Shown: in pieces, positions 7,697 through 16,022 of the stretch
Position numbering within the stretch: the stretch's first letter is position 1
How the letters are laid out: each line of letters starts with the position of its first letter
From: Planosporangium thailandense
GTDB taxonomy: Bacteria > Actinomycetota > Actinomycetes > Mycobacteriales > Micromonosporaceae
Assembly: GCF_011947195.1 (NCBI RefSeq)
Contig: NZ_JAATVY010000030.1
Span: 1 to 64,000 of the forward strand
DNA length: 64,000 nt
Reading direction: 5' to 3'
The notes under the pieces: generated by a model
Database searches by the model: none
Told to the model about the DNA's origin: nothing
The model's input: the letters and a program-made list of their open reading frames with translations, nothing else
Position numbers and translations under genes: made by a program

Positions 7697-9197
7697 CTCC
7701 GCCTGCGTCGTCGCGGTCGACATCGGCACGCAGACGACAAGGGCGGCGCTCGTCTCGCCGCTGGGCGAGGTGCTGGACGTGGCCACCACGCCGGTGGAGC
7801 TGTTCGCACCCGCCCCCGGCTGGGCGGAGCAGCGGCCGATCGACTGGTGGAACGCCACCCTCGCCAACCTGTCCACCGTGCTCGCCCGCAACCCCGACCG
7901 CCGGGTCCTGGCGGTCGGGGTCGGCGCGGCCATGCACAGCGTGGTGCCCGTCGACGCCGACGGCGCGCCGGTGGCCGAGCGGGTCGGCATCTGGAGCGAC
8001 AAGCGGGGCGCGGCGATCGCCGAGGAGCTGGCCGCCCGCCCGGACGCCGCCGACCTGGTCCGGCTCGCCGGAAACCTGCCGACCCCGGCGTGGTCCGGCA
8101 TCAAGATCGCCTGGTACGCCCGTCACGAGCCCGAGCTGTACCGCCGCGCGCACGCGTTCCCGGTCACCAAGGACTACCTGAACCTCTGTCTGACCGGGGT
8201 GCTGGCCACCGACCACACCGAGGCTTCGGGAGCGTTCCTGTACGACGCGGAGCGCGGCGAGTGGTCGGAAGCGCTCTGCGCGGCGGTCGGGGTCGACCGG
8301 GCGAAGCTCCCGCCGATCCTCGCGTCCGGTGACGTCATCGGCGGCGTCACCGCCGAGGTGGCGGCGCTGACCGGGCTGCCCGCCGGTACGCCGGTGGTCG
8401 CGGGCGCGGGGGACATGCTCTGCCAGCTCGCCGCGACCGGGCTGCACAGTGTCGGCCGGGTGACCGAGATCAGCGGTACCGCCTCGATCATCGCCGGGTA
8501 CGCGGAGGCGCCGCACCCGGACACCCGGGTGATGAACCTGCGCGCCGCGGCCGGTGGCTGGGTGCACTTCGGCATCGGCGACGCCGCCGGACTGTGCATG
8601 CGGTGGATCGCCGACGAGCTGTGCGAGGGCGTGACCGAGGCGGCGCGCCGGACCGGGGCGTCGCGCTACGACCTGCTCACCGCGCTCGCGGCCGACGTCC
8701 CGGCCGGCAGCGACGGCCTCATGTTCCTGCCGTACCTGCTGGGCGAGCGGACCCTGGGCAGCCCGCACGCGCGCGGCGCGTTCATCGGCATCACGCCCGG
8801 GCACGACCGGGCCGCGCTGGTGCGCGCGGTGATGGAGGGCGTCTGCTACGACCTGCGGCTGGCGCTGGACCTGTTCCAGCCCGACCGGACCGGCGCCCAG
8901 CTGCGGGTCACCGGCGGCGGCGCGACGAGTCCGCTGTGGAACCGGATCCGCGCCGACCTGTACGGCATGCCGGTCGCCACGCTCGCCACCAGCGACGGCG
9001 GCATCGTGGGCGCCGCGATCTGCGCGCTCGTCGGCGCGGGGTGCTACGCCAGCGTCGCCGAGGCCGCCGAGCGAATCGTCGTCGAGTCGGGTACGCGCTA
9101 CGAGCCCGGCCCGGACATCGCCGCCTACGCCTCCGCGTACGAGCGGTTCCGCGCGTTCCACGACGCGCTGATCCCCGTCTGGAAGGCTTATCTCTGA
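7671..9197 (+). CDS. FGGY-family carbohydrate kinase (xylulokinase-like)
   Basis: 508 aa, the usual length of xylulokinase-type FGGY kinases. It has the N-terminal phosphate-1 motif VDIGTQTTRAALV, the catalytic aspartate region VAGAGDMLCQLAATG, ISGTAS, and the C-terminal adenosine motif TGGGATSPLW. It phosphorylates a ketose or polyol; which one is not readable from the sequence. It probably acts after the polyol dehydrogenases and before the cupin isomerase or a missing aldolase. The start overlaps the end of the aldehyde dehydrogenase and its stop shares a base with the next start. Confidence 0.87.
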   Translation: MSASSSATDSACVVAVDIGTQTTRAALVSPLGEVLDVATTPVELFAPAPGWAEQRPIDWWNATLANLSTVLARNPDRRVLAVGVGAAMHSVVPVDADGAPVAERVGIWSDKRGAAIAEELAARPDAADLVRLAGNLPTPAWSGIKIAWYARHEPELYRRAHAFPVTKDYLNLCLTGVLATDHTEASGAFLYDAERGEWSEALCAAVGVDRAKLPPILASGDVIGGVTAEVAALTGLPAGTPVVAGAGDMLCQLAATGLHSVGRVTEISGTASIIAGYAEAPHPDTRVMNLRAAAGGWVHFGIGDAAGLCMRWIADELCEGVTEAARRTGASRYDLLTALAADVPAGSDGLMFLPYLLGERTLGSPHARGAFIGITPGHDRAALVRAVMEGVCYDLRLALDLFQPDRTGAQLRVTGGGATSPLWNRIRADLYGMPVATLATSDGGIVGAAICALVGAGCYASVAEAAERIVVESGTRYEPGPDIAAYASAYERFRAFHDALIPVWKAYL

Positions 9198-10033
9198 TGG
9201 GCGACCCACTGGCCGGGCGGGCGCTGCTGCTCGACATGGACGGCGTCCTGTGCTTCGGCACCAGTCCCGCTCCCGGGCTGCGCCGGTTCCTCGACGCCGT
9301 CGCCGACCGGCCGTACCTGTGCGCCACCAACAACACGCTGGTGACCGCGGCGGACATCGCCGACCGTTTCGCCGGGATGGGCGCCGACCTGCCCGCCGAG
9401 CGGGTGCTGACCGTGAGCGACGCGCTGCGCGATCATCTGGTCGCAACCTGCGGCCCGGACGACCGGGCGTACGTGCTCGGCAGCGGCCCGGTCGCCGCGG
9501 CGGTCGCCGACGCCGGGCTCGCGGTCGACGCCCGGCGCGCGTCGGTGGTCGTCGTCGGGCTGGACCTGTCCGCGACCCTGGCCGACCTCGGGCCGGCGAT
9601 CGACGCGCTGCGCCGGGGCGCCCGCCTGGTGGCCGCGAACGCCGATCCGGTCCTGCTGACGGAGTCCGGGCTGCTTCCGGGTACCGGCGCGGTGGTGGCC
9701 GCCCTGCTCGCGACGGTCGATCCGGCGGCCGGCGGGGCCGTCGAGTACGTCGGCAAGCCGAGTCCGGTGATGTTCCAGCGGGCGCTGGCCCGGCTGGGCG
9801 TCGAGGCCGCCGACGCCGTGATGGTCGGTGACTCGCTGCGCTCCGACATCGCCGGGGCCGCCGTACTCGGCATCGCCACGGTCCTGCTCACCTGCGGAGT
9901 CACGCCGCCGCACGCGGTGCTCGACCCGGTACCCGATCTGGTGTTTCCCACCCTCGACGCGCTCACCGATGCGCTCGTCGACTCCTCATACGATCCGCCG
10001 GCCAGCCGGCGGGAAACGGAAGTGACAGCGTGA
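9197..10033 (+). CDS. HAD-IIA family sugar/glycolate phosphatase (NagD-like)
   Basis: 278 aa starting at the ATG that overlaps the kinase stop (TGATG). Motif I is LLDMDGVLCFG with the two catalytic aspartates. Motif II is the ATNNT region. Lysine of motif III is in YVGKPSP, and motif IV is VMVGDSLRSDI. This order, with the cap between motifs II and III, defines the HAD-IIA group (NagD, phosphoglycolate and 4-nitrophenyl phosphatases). Such a phosphatase inside a kinase operon suggests either detoxification of a wrongly phosphorylated intermediate or release of a product such as glycolate. The true substrate is unknown. Confidence 0.85.
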   Translation: MGDPLAGRALLLDMDGVLCFGTSPAPGLRRFLDAVADRPYLCATNNTLVTAADIADRFAGMGADLPAERVLTVSDALRDHLVATCGPDDRAYVLGSGPVAAAVADAGLAVDARRASVVVVGLDLSATLADLGPAIDALRRGARLVAANADPVLLTESGLLPGTGAVVAALLATVDPAAGGAVEYVGKPSPVMFQRALARLGVEAADAVMVGDSLRSDIAGAAVLGIATVLLTCGVTPPHAVLDPVPDLVFPTLDALTDALVDSSYDPPASRRETEVTA

Positions 10034-10971
10034 GGAAGACAGTCGTCATCACCGACTGCGACCACGGCGGCGTGGACGTCGAGCGCGCGGTGTTCGAGGC
10101 GGCCGGCCTGGACGTGACGGTCGCGCACTGCCGAACCGCCGAGGAGGTGGTCGCGGCGGGGCGCGGCGCGCTGGCGCTGGTCACCCAGTACGCGCCGGTG
10201 ACCCGCGCCGCGCTCGCGGAGCTGCCCGGGCTGCGCGCGGTCGCCCGGTACGGCACCGGCGTCGACACGATCGACGTCGCGGCCGCGGCGGAGCGGGGCG
10301 TTGCGGTGATCTGCGTACCCGACTACGCCGTCTCCGAGGTCAGCGACCACACGATCGCGCTGATCCTGGCACTGACCAGGGGAGTGGTGGCGGCTGACCG
10401 GGCGGTGCGGGCCGGGCGCTGGGATCTGGACGAGGTCCGGCCGGTGCGCCGCACCTCGACCCTGCGCCTCGGGCTGGTCGGCGTCGGCCGGATCGGCGCG
10501 ATGGTGGCGCGCAAGGCCGCCGCGCTGGGCTTCGACGTGGTCGCGTACGACGAGCAGCCGCTGCCGGACGGCATCGGTCGGGTCGGGTTCGACGAGCTGC
10601 TCGCCACCAGTGACGTGGTCAGCCTGCACCTGCCGCTGACCGAGCGGACCCGGCACCTCATCGGAGCCGCCGAACTCGCCCGGATGCGGCCCGGCTCGTT
10701 CCTGGTCAACACGGCGCGGGGCGCCGTCGTGGACGAGTCGGCTCTGGCCGGTGCCCTGCGGTCGGGGCACCTCGGCGGCGCGGGGCTCGACGTCGTGGAG
10801 TCCGAGCCGTTGGCCGCCGACTCACCGCTGCGCGAGTGCCCGAACGTAGTGATCACTCCGCACGTGGCCTTCTACAGCCAGCAGGCCATACACGAGCTCA
10901 AGTACCGGGTGGCCACCGGAGTGGTGGACGCACTGCGCGCCGCCGGCGCCATCGAGAAGGAGGAGTCATGA
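10030..10971 (+). CDS. D-2-hydroxyacid dehydrogenase (phosphoglycerate dehydrogenase-like)
   Basis: 313 aa from a GTG overlapping the previous stop (GTGA). It has the NAD-binding motif GLVGVGRIGAMVARKA, a following acidic residue in VVAYDEQ, the substrate arginine in VNTARGAVVDE, the catalytic glutamate in ESEPLA and the histidine in ITPHVAFYS. It lacks the C-terminal ACT/regulatory domain of biosynthetic SerA, so a catabolic role in reducing or oxidising a 2-hydroxy/2-oxo acid is likely. Together with the aldehyde dehydrogenase it points to a sugar-acid step in the pathway. An AAGGAGGAG ribosome site for the next gene lies in its last codons. Confidence 0.87.
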   Translation: MRKTVVITDCDHGGVDVERAVFEAAGLDVTVAHCRTAEEVVAAGRGALALVTQYAPVTRAALAELPGLRAVARYGTGVDTIDVAAAAERGVAVICVPDYAVSEVSDHTIALILALTRGVVAADRAVRAGRWDLDEVRPVRRTSTLRLGLVGVGRIGAMVARKAAALGFDVVAYDEQPLPDGIGRVGFDELLATSDVVSLHLPLTERTRHLIGAAELARMRPGSFLVNTARGAVVDESALAGALRSGHLGGAGLDVVESEPLAADSPLRECPNVVITPHVAFYSQQAIHELKYRVATGVVDALRAAGAIEKEES

Positions 10972-12119
10972 GTAACGCCACCGCTTCGATCTGGACCGCG
11001 CCGGGCCGCCTGGAGCGGCGCGACCTGCCGTTGCCCCCGGTACCCGTGGGCGGCCTGCTGCTGCGCGTCGAGGCGAACGGTATCTGCGGCACCGACCTGC
11101 ATCTGCTCGACGGCGCGCCACCGCGGCCGACGGTGCTCGGGCACGAGATCGTCGGCACCGTCGTCGCGTTCGGCGAGGGCACCGCCCGGCTGGACGCCGG
11201 CGATGAGCCGCTCGCCGAGGGCGACCGGGTCGCGCTGTTCCCGTGGATCCCGTGCGGCGCCTGCTGGGCCTGCCGCCGGTTCGGCCCGGCCGCCGCGACC
11301 TGCACCAAGGGGTTCGTCTACGGCATCCCGTTCGAGGCCACCGGTGCCGGCGGCCCCTCACCGCTGGAGGACGACGCCACCGCGCCGGCCCTCACCGGCG
11401 GCTACGGCTCGCACCTGGTCGTCTACCCGGGCACGTACTACTGGCGGGTGCCGGACTCCATGTCGAGCGCGGTCGCCTCGCTGCTCGACCCCCTCGCCGT
11501 GGCCGTCCGCGCGGTCGACATGACCCGTACCGCGACGGGCACCTGGGACGAGGTACTGACACCGGACTCCACCGCGGTCGTGCAGGGCGCCGGCCCGGTC
11601 GGGCTGCTGACCGTACTCGTGCTGCGGGCCCTGGGCGTGCACCGGATCATCGTCACCGGGGCGCGCCCGAGCCGGCTGGCCGCGGCCGCGTCGCTGGGCG
11701 CCGAGGAGGTCCTCGACGTACGGGCGACCAGCGCCGCCGACCGTCTCGCCCGGGTCCGCGCGATGACCGCCGGCCGGGGCGCCGACCTCGTCATCGACTG
11801 CAGCAACGCGCCGGACGCGTTGACCGAGGGCATCCGCCTCAGCCGGCGGCTCGGCACGGTGGTCGAGGTGGGCAACATGGTCAACGCCGGCAGTGAGATC
11901 CGGCTCGATCCGGCCGTCGACATCTGCCAGCGCAACATCCGGTTGTTGGGCATGAGCGCCAACCCGCCCCGCTCCTACGCTGAGGCGATGGCCCTGCTCG
12001 GCCGCGAAGACCTGCCGTTCGCGTCGCTGGTCACCGACGAGGTGCCGCTGTCGGAGCCGGAGGCGGCTTTCGCGGCCCTCCGTGGCGATGCGATCAAGGT
12101 CGTGCTGGTCGCTGACTAG
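10968..12119 (+). CDS. Zinc-dependent dehydrogenase (MDR 4)
   Basis: 383 aa, starting at the ATG at 10968 (ATGA overlap, strong AAGGAGGAG site). It is longer than its neighbours because of an insertion of roughly 35 residues after the structural zinc lobe, rich in G, P, D and A. The lobe itself is slightly stretched (CGACWACRRFGPAAATC). The catalytic motifs GICGTD and LGHEIVG are intact. The nucleotide motif is QGAGPVGLL, and VTGARPSR after strand two favours NADP. The substrate is unknown. It is the first of three consecutive dehydrogenases that close the operon. Confidence 0.85.
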   Translation: MSNATASIWTAPGRLERRDLPLPPVPVGGLLLRVEANGICGTDLHLLDGAPPRPTVLGHEIVGTVVAFGEGTARLDAGDEPLAEGDRVALFPWIPCGACWACRRFGPAAATCTKGFVYGIPFEATGAGGPSPLEDDATAPALTGGYGSHLVVYPGTYYWRVPDSMSSAVASLLDPLAVAVRAVDMTRTATGTWDEVLTPDSTAVVQGAGPVGLLTVLVLRALGVHRIIVTGARPSRLAAAASLGAEEVLDVRATSAADRLARVRAMTAGRGADLVIDCSNAPDALTEGIRLSRRLGTVVEVGNMVNAGSEIRLDPAVDICQRNIRLLGMSANPPRSYAEAMALLGREDLPFASLVTDEVPLSEPEAAFAALRGDAIKVVLVAD

Positions 12120-12141
12120 GCCCGGAAGCGAGGAGGAAGAC

Positions 12142-13167
12142 ATGGCGTACGACAACCGCGTGGCCGTCCTGTACGGCGTCAAGGACCTGCGCGTCGAGTC
12201 CCGACCGACGCCCGAGCCGGGGCCGGGTGAGCTGCTCGTCGAGGTCCGGTCCGTCGGGGTGTGCGGCTCCGACGTGCACTACTACGAGCACGGCCGCATC
12301 GGCCACTACGTCGTCGAGCAGCCGCTGGTGCTCGGCCACGAGGCGTCGGGGGTGGTGGTCGCCGCCGGGCCCGGCGCCGACGCCTCCCGGGTCGGCGAGC
12401 GGGTGGCGCTCGAACCCGGCGTCCCGTGTGGACGGTGCGCCCAGTGCCGGACCGGCCACTACAACCTGTGCCCGGACGTCCGCTTCTTCGCCACCCCGCC
12501 GATCGACGGCGCGTTCGCCCGGTACGTGACGATCAACCAGGAGTTCGCGCACCGGGTACCGGACAGCCTCGACGACGACGAGGCGGCCCTGATCGAGCCG
12601 CTGTCGGTGGGGGTGTGGGCCTCGTGGCGGGCCGGGCTGCGCGGTGGCGAGCGGGTACTGGTGACCGGGGCCGGACCGATCGGGCTGGTCGCCGCCCAGG
12701 TGGCCCGCGCCTTCGGCGCCGCCGAGGTGATCGTGACCGACGTGAACCCGCGCCGGCTCGCGCTGGCCGCCGAACTCGGCGCCACCTCGGTCATCGATCT
12801 GACCCGCGAGTCCGTCCCCGCCGACGTCGGCGCCACCGTGCTGCTGGAATGCTCCGGCGTGCCGCGCGCGCTGGTCGACGGCATCGTCGCGCTCGCCCCG
12901 GCCGGAACCGCCGTCGCCGTGGGCATGGGGCCCTCAGCGGACGCGGTGGTGCCGCTGCAACTGATCCAGAACCGGGAGATCAATCTGACCGGCACCTTCC
13001 GGTACGCCAACACCTACCCGTCGGCGATCGCGATGGCCGCCACCGGACGGGTCCAGCTTCGCCCTCTGGTGACCGGGCGGTTCGACCTCGACCACGCCGA
13101 GGACGCGCTCACCGCCGGTTCATCCGACCCGTCGGCGATCAAGACCGTCGTACGCCCCCAGGAGTAA
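12142..13167 (+). CDS. Zinc-dependent sorbitol/xylitol dehydrogenase-like protein (MDR 5)
   Basis: 341 aa from the ATG at 12142 with an AGGAGGAAG site. It is the most classical polyol dehydrogenase here: GVCGSDVHYYEHGRIG with the ligand cysteine, LGHEASG, ALEPGVPCGRC with the lobe ending YNLCPD, then FFATPPIDGAFA. These stretches are hallmarks of the sorbitol/xylitol dehydrogenase family. VTDVNPRR after strand two predicts NAD. It would oxidise a polyol at C2 to a ketose, which fits the FGGY kinase in the same operon. The next gene starts two bases after its stop. Confidence 0.88.
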   Translation: MAYDNRVAVLYGVKDLRVESRPTPEPGPGELLVEVRSVGVCGSDVHYYEHGRIGHYVVEQPLVLGHEASGVVVAAGPGADASRVGERVALEPGVPCGRCAQCRTGHYNLCPDVRFFATPPIDGAFARYVTINQEFAHRVPDSLDDDEAALIEPLSVGVWASWRAGLRGGERVLVTGAGPIGLVAAQVARAFGAAEVIVTDVNPRRLALAAELGATSVIDLTRESVPADVGATVLLECSGVPRALVDGIVALAPAGTAVAVGMGPSADAVVPLQLIQNREINLTGTFRYANTYPSAIAMAATGRVQLRPLVTGRFDLDHAEDALTAGSSDPSAIKTVVRPQE

Positions 13168-13169
13168 TC

Positions 13170-14213
13170 ATGACCGCAACCATGACCGGCGCCTTCCTGC
13201 CCGGCGGCAGCCGCGTCGAATTCAAGCAGGTACCGGTGCCGACCCCCGGCCACGGCCAGGTGCTGCTGCGGGTACGCGCCTCCACGATCTGCGGCTCCGA
13301 CCTGCGGGCCATCTACCGCGAGCACCTGGGGCACGGACCCGAGGCGTACCAGGGTGTGGTCGGCGGCCACGAGCCGGCCGGTGAGGTGGTCTCCGTCGGC
13401 CCCGGCGTCGAATCGTTGCAGGTAGGCGCCCGGGTGGCCGTCTACCACATCAGCGGCTGCGGTACGTGCGCCGACTGTCGGATGGGCTACCAGATCAGCT
13501 GCACCTCGCCGGCCCGGGCCGCGTACGGGTGGCAGCGCGACGGCGGCCACGCCGAATTCATGCTCGCCGAGGCCCGCGACTGTGTCGTGCTGCCCGACTT
13601 CCTCACCTACCTCGACGGCGCCTGCTGCGCCTGTGGCTTCGGCACCGCGTACGAGGCGCTCTGCCGGATCGCGCCGTCCGGCCGGGACCGGCTGTTGATC
13701 GTCGGCACCGGCCCGGTCGGGATGGCCGCCGGGCTGCTGGCGCGCTGCCTCGGCGTGTCCCGGCTGGTCGGGGTGGACACCAGTCAGGAGAGGCTGGACC
13801 TGGCGGTACGGCTCGGCGCCATCGACGACGGGGTCCTCGCCGGCGACGATGCCCTGCCGGCGCTGCTGGCCGCCACTGACGGCGGGTTCGAGGCCACGAT
13901 GGACTGTTCGGGTAGCGCCGCGGGGCGGACGCTCGCGGTCCGCGCGGCCCGCCGGTACGGCCGCTGCGTGCTGGTCGGTGAAGGTGGCCGGCTGGAGCTC
14001 GACGCCAGCCCGGACGTGATCCACCAGCAGTTGCGCATCGAGGGCTCGTGGGTCACCAGTACCTGGCGGCTGCAGGAGCTGGTCGACAACCTGGCCCGTT
14101 GGCAGCTGCACCCCGAGATCGTCGTGACCGGGCGGTACGCGTTGGCGGACGCGGCGGCGGCGTACCGGGAGGCCGACGCGGGCGCCTCGGGGAAGATCGG
14201 CATCGTCGCCTGA
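13170..14213 (+). CDS. Zinc-dependent dehydrogenase with a variant metal site (MDR 6)
   Basis: 347 aa from the ATG at 13170, with a CAGGAG site inside the end of the preceding gene. Catalytic motifs are TICGSD and GGHEPAG; the structural lobe is CGTCADCRMGYQISC. Where its neighbours have a glutamate-proline-leucine segment as the third zinc ligand region, this protein has ACCACGFGTAYEAL, a cysteine-rich segment like the ligand loop of classical alcohol dehydrogenases. GVDTSQER predicts NAD. The substrate is unknown. It ends the operon just before an 18-bp hairpin. Confidence 0.85.
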   Translation: MTATMTGAFLPGGSRVEFKQVPVPTPGHGQVLLRVRASTICGSDLRAIYREHLGHGPEAYQGVVGGHEPAGEVVSVGPGVESLQVGARVAVYHISGCGTCADCRMGYQISCTSPARAAYGWQRDGGHAEFMLAEARDCVVLPDFLTYLDGACCACGFGTAYEALCRIAPSGRDRLLIVGTGPVGMAAGLLARCLGVSRLVGVDTSQERLDLAVRLGAIDDGVLAGDDALPALLAATDGGFEATMDCSGSAAGRTLAVRAARRYGRCVLVGEGGRLELDASPDVIHQQLRIEGSWVTSTWRLQELVDNLARWQLHPEIVVTGRYALADAAAAYREADAGASGKIGIVA

Positions 14214-14221
14214 TACCGGAG

Positions 14222-14262
14222 CGGTGAGGTCTGAGCGCCGTCACGGCGCTCAGACCTCACCG
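14222..14262. terminator. Bidirectional terminator between convergent operons
   Basis: A perfect 18-bp stem (14222-14239 pairing with 14245-14262) with the loop GTCAC lies between the stop of MDR 6 and the stop of the leftward enoyl-CoA hydratase. It can serve both strands and marks the boundary of the two catabolic loci. Confidence 0.85.
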
Positions 14263-14269
14263 TCGGCCG

Positions 14270-15037
14270 TCAGCGGTGCCGGAAGACCGGTGGGCGGCGT
14301 TCGAGGAACGCGGCAACACCTTCCTGGGCGTCCTGCGTGGCGTACAGCTCGCCGATCAGGTTCGCCTCCAGCTGGCGACCGGTGGCCGCGCCGTTGCTGA
14401 GCCCGCCGTCCACCGCCGCCTTTATCGCCTGGACCGCGCGGGCCGGCCGGCTCGCGATCGTCGTCGCGAGTTCGAGCGCGAACGTCCGCGCCGTTCCCGC
14501 CTCGACGACATGATCGACGATTCCCAGCTCCAGCGCCCGCCGGGCGTCGACGGTGTCACCGCGGAACATGAGCTCCTTGGCCCGCGAGGCGCCGATGACG
14601 CGAGGTAGGCGCTGCGTGCCGCCGGCGGACGGGAACACCCCCAGCTTCACCTCCGGCAACCCGAGCCGCGCGGTCTCGTCGGCGACCCGGAGGTCGCAGG
14701 CCAGCGCCAACTCCAGCCCGCCGCCGAGAACGTGACCGTGCAGGGCGGCGATGACCGGTTGCGGTAGCGCGGCGATCGCGTCGGCGCACGCGTGCTCCGT
14801 GCGCGAACGCGCCCGTCCCGCGGCAGCGTCGCGAGGGAACTCGGTGATGTCGGTTCCGGCCGAGAAGCAACGACCGGATCCGGTTATCACGACCGCGCGT
14901 GTCTCCTCGTCGCCGCGTAGCTTGTGGGCGAGCGTCTCCAGTTCGCGGCGGCCGGCGACGGTGAGCAGGTTGAGCGGCCCGTTGGCGAGCGTCACGACCG
15001 TGACGGCCGCCACCCGGGTCACCTGGATCCCGGTCAT
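14270..15037 (-). CDS. Enoyl-CoA hydratase/isomerase family protein
   Basis: 255 aa; the start codon lies opposite 15035-15037 and overlaps the MaoC stop (ATGA). It is a crotonase fold protein with the oxyanion-hole segments RCFSAGTDITEF and HGHVLGGGLELALACD. Both positions used as acid/base in true hydratases hold glutamate (GGGLELA and LGLPEVKLG). VFPSAGGTQRLPR completes the signature. It hydrates a short-chain enoyl-CoA; chain and substituents cannot be told. It is the last gene of the leftward operon with aldehyde dehydrogenase, UPF0303 and MaoC, and works with the acyl-CoA dehydrogenase and CoA-transferase of the opposite operon. Confidence 0.87.
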   Translation of the reverse strand: MTGIQVTRVAAVTVVTLANGPLNLLTVAGRRELETLAHKLRGDEETRAVVITGSGRCFSAGTDITEFPRDAAAGRARSRTEHACADAIAALPQPVIAALHGHVLGGGLELALACDLRVADETARLGLPEVKLGVFPSAGGTQRLPRVIGASRAKELMFRGDTVDARRALELGIVDHVVEAGTARTFALELATTIASRPARAVQAIKAAVDGGLSNGAATGRQLEANLIGELYATQDAQEGVAAFLERRPPVFRHR

Positions 15038-15447
15038 GCGACCCCCTTGAGGATGTGGGTGGCGACCGCCACGACCTCCCCGTCCTGGTTGTATGCCCGC
15101 ACGTCGGCGCGCAGCATGCGACGCTGCGGCTCGCTCTCCGCGATCGTGTACTCGATGCGCACCGTGTCGCCGAGGAACACCGGGCGGGTGAAACGGATGC
15201 GGTCGTAGCCGTACGACACGTGCGGGTCGTTGCCGATCGACTCGACGAACTTCGTCGAGCACGCCGACATGTAGGCGACCATGAGGGCGCCGTGGGCGAT
15301 GCGCCGCCCGTACGGCGTGCGCTTCATGTACTCCTCGTCCACGTGGTTGGGGCTGAGATCGCCGCTGATGCCCGCGAAGAGGTACACGTCCGACTCGCTC
15401 ACGGTCTTGCTGAACGTGACCGTCCGGCCGATGAGGTCGTCGGTCAT
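15034..15447 (-). CDS. MaoC-like hot-dog dehydratase
   Basis: 137 aa, translationally coupled on both sides by 4-base overlaps. The hydratase-2 motif is present as AGISGDLSPNHVDEEY, giving the catalytic aspartate and histidine, followed by the conserved RIAHGALMVAYMS. MaoC/R-specific hydratases add water to trans-2-enoyl-CoA with R stereochemistry. Having this next to an S-type crotonase suggests two different CoA intermediates, or an epimerising pair. The single hot-dog domain probably works as a dimer. Confidence 0.86.
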   Translation of the reverse strand: MTDDLIGRTVTFSKTVSESDVYLFAGISGDLSPNHVDEEYMKRTPYGRRIAHGALMVAYMSACSTKFVESIGNDPHVSYGYDRIRFTRPVFLGDTVRIEYTIAESEPQRRMLRADVRAYNQDGEVVAVATHILKGVA

Positions 15448-15941
15448 CGGTTCCGGCCACCGTCGGGGCGTGGTGCGGCGAGGAACGCCCGGAGGCTCTC
15501 GACGAGGAACGCGTGGTCCTGCGGACCGGGCAGCCCGGACACGGTCACCGTGCCGATGAGTCCGGCCCCGCGTACCCGCAGCGGGAACGAGCCGCCCGAC
15601 GCGACGTACTCCGACCGGTCGAGCCGGAACTTCTCGTCGAAGTCGTAGCCGTCGCGCTCGGCCTCGACGGCGACCCGGTACGACGAGCGGTTGAACCTCA
15701 TCACCGTCCGCGCCTTGCGTTCGATCCACTCGTCGTTGTCGGCGGTCGATCCGGGCAGGGCGGCGTGGAACACCTGCTGGGCGCCGAGCCGGATGTCGAT
15801 GGCGAGGGGATGCGCCCGCTCCCGGGCGGCGGCGACGAGCGCGGTGCCGAGCGCCCAGGCCGCATCGAGGTCGAACGAGTCGAACTGCACGTCGTCTTCT
15901 TCGGCGGCCAGCTGGCGTGCCAGCTCCTCGGCGTTGGCCAT
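15444..15941 (-). CDS. UPF0303 / heme-degrading-domain protein (GlcG/HbpS-like)
   Basis: 165 aa from the ATG opposite 15939-15941, with an AGGAG site; a longer in-frame start at 15986 is less likely. The core motifs IDIRLGAQQVFHAALPG and TADNDEWIERKARTV are typical of the UPF0303 family within the GlcG/HbpS fold (PF03928). Members are variously described as heme- or cofactor-binding and are often found in catabolic operons with no proven role. It sits between the aldehyde dehydrogenase and the MaoC hydratase, overlapping the latter by four bases. A role specific to the pathway, such as substrate or cofactor binding, is inference only. Confidence 0.8.
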   Translation of the reverse strand: MANAEELARQLAAEEDDVQFDSFDLDAAWALGTALVAAARERAHPLAIDIRLGAQQVFHAALPGSTADNDEWIERKARTVMRFNRSSYRVAVEAERDGYDFDEKFRLDRSEYVASGGSFPLRVRGAGLIGTVTVSGLPGPQDHAFLVESLRAFLAAPRPDGGRNR

Positions 15942-16022
15942 GGTCACACTCCTGCGGACAGGGCGGCGGACCGGCGTGTTGCGCATCGCCGGTCCGCCGC
16001 GACTGGTGGGTTTTCGCGCGTG

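Noticed and set aside
1605-14213. Recent tandem amplification as the origin of the six dehydrogenases
   Set aside because: The proteins differ throughout, including lobe spacing, insertions and coenzyme motifs, and I saw no long DNA identity between them.
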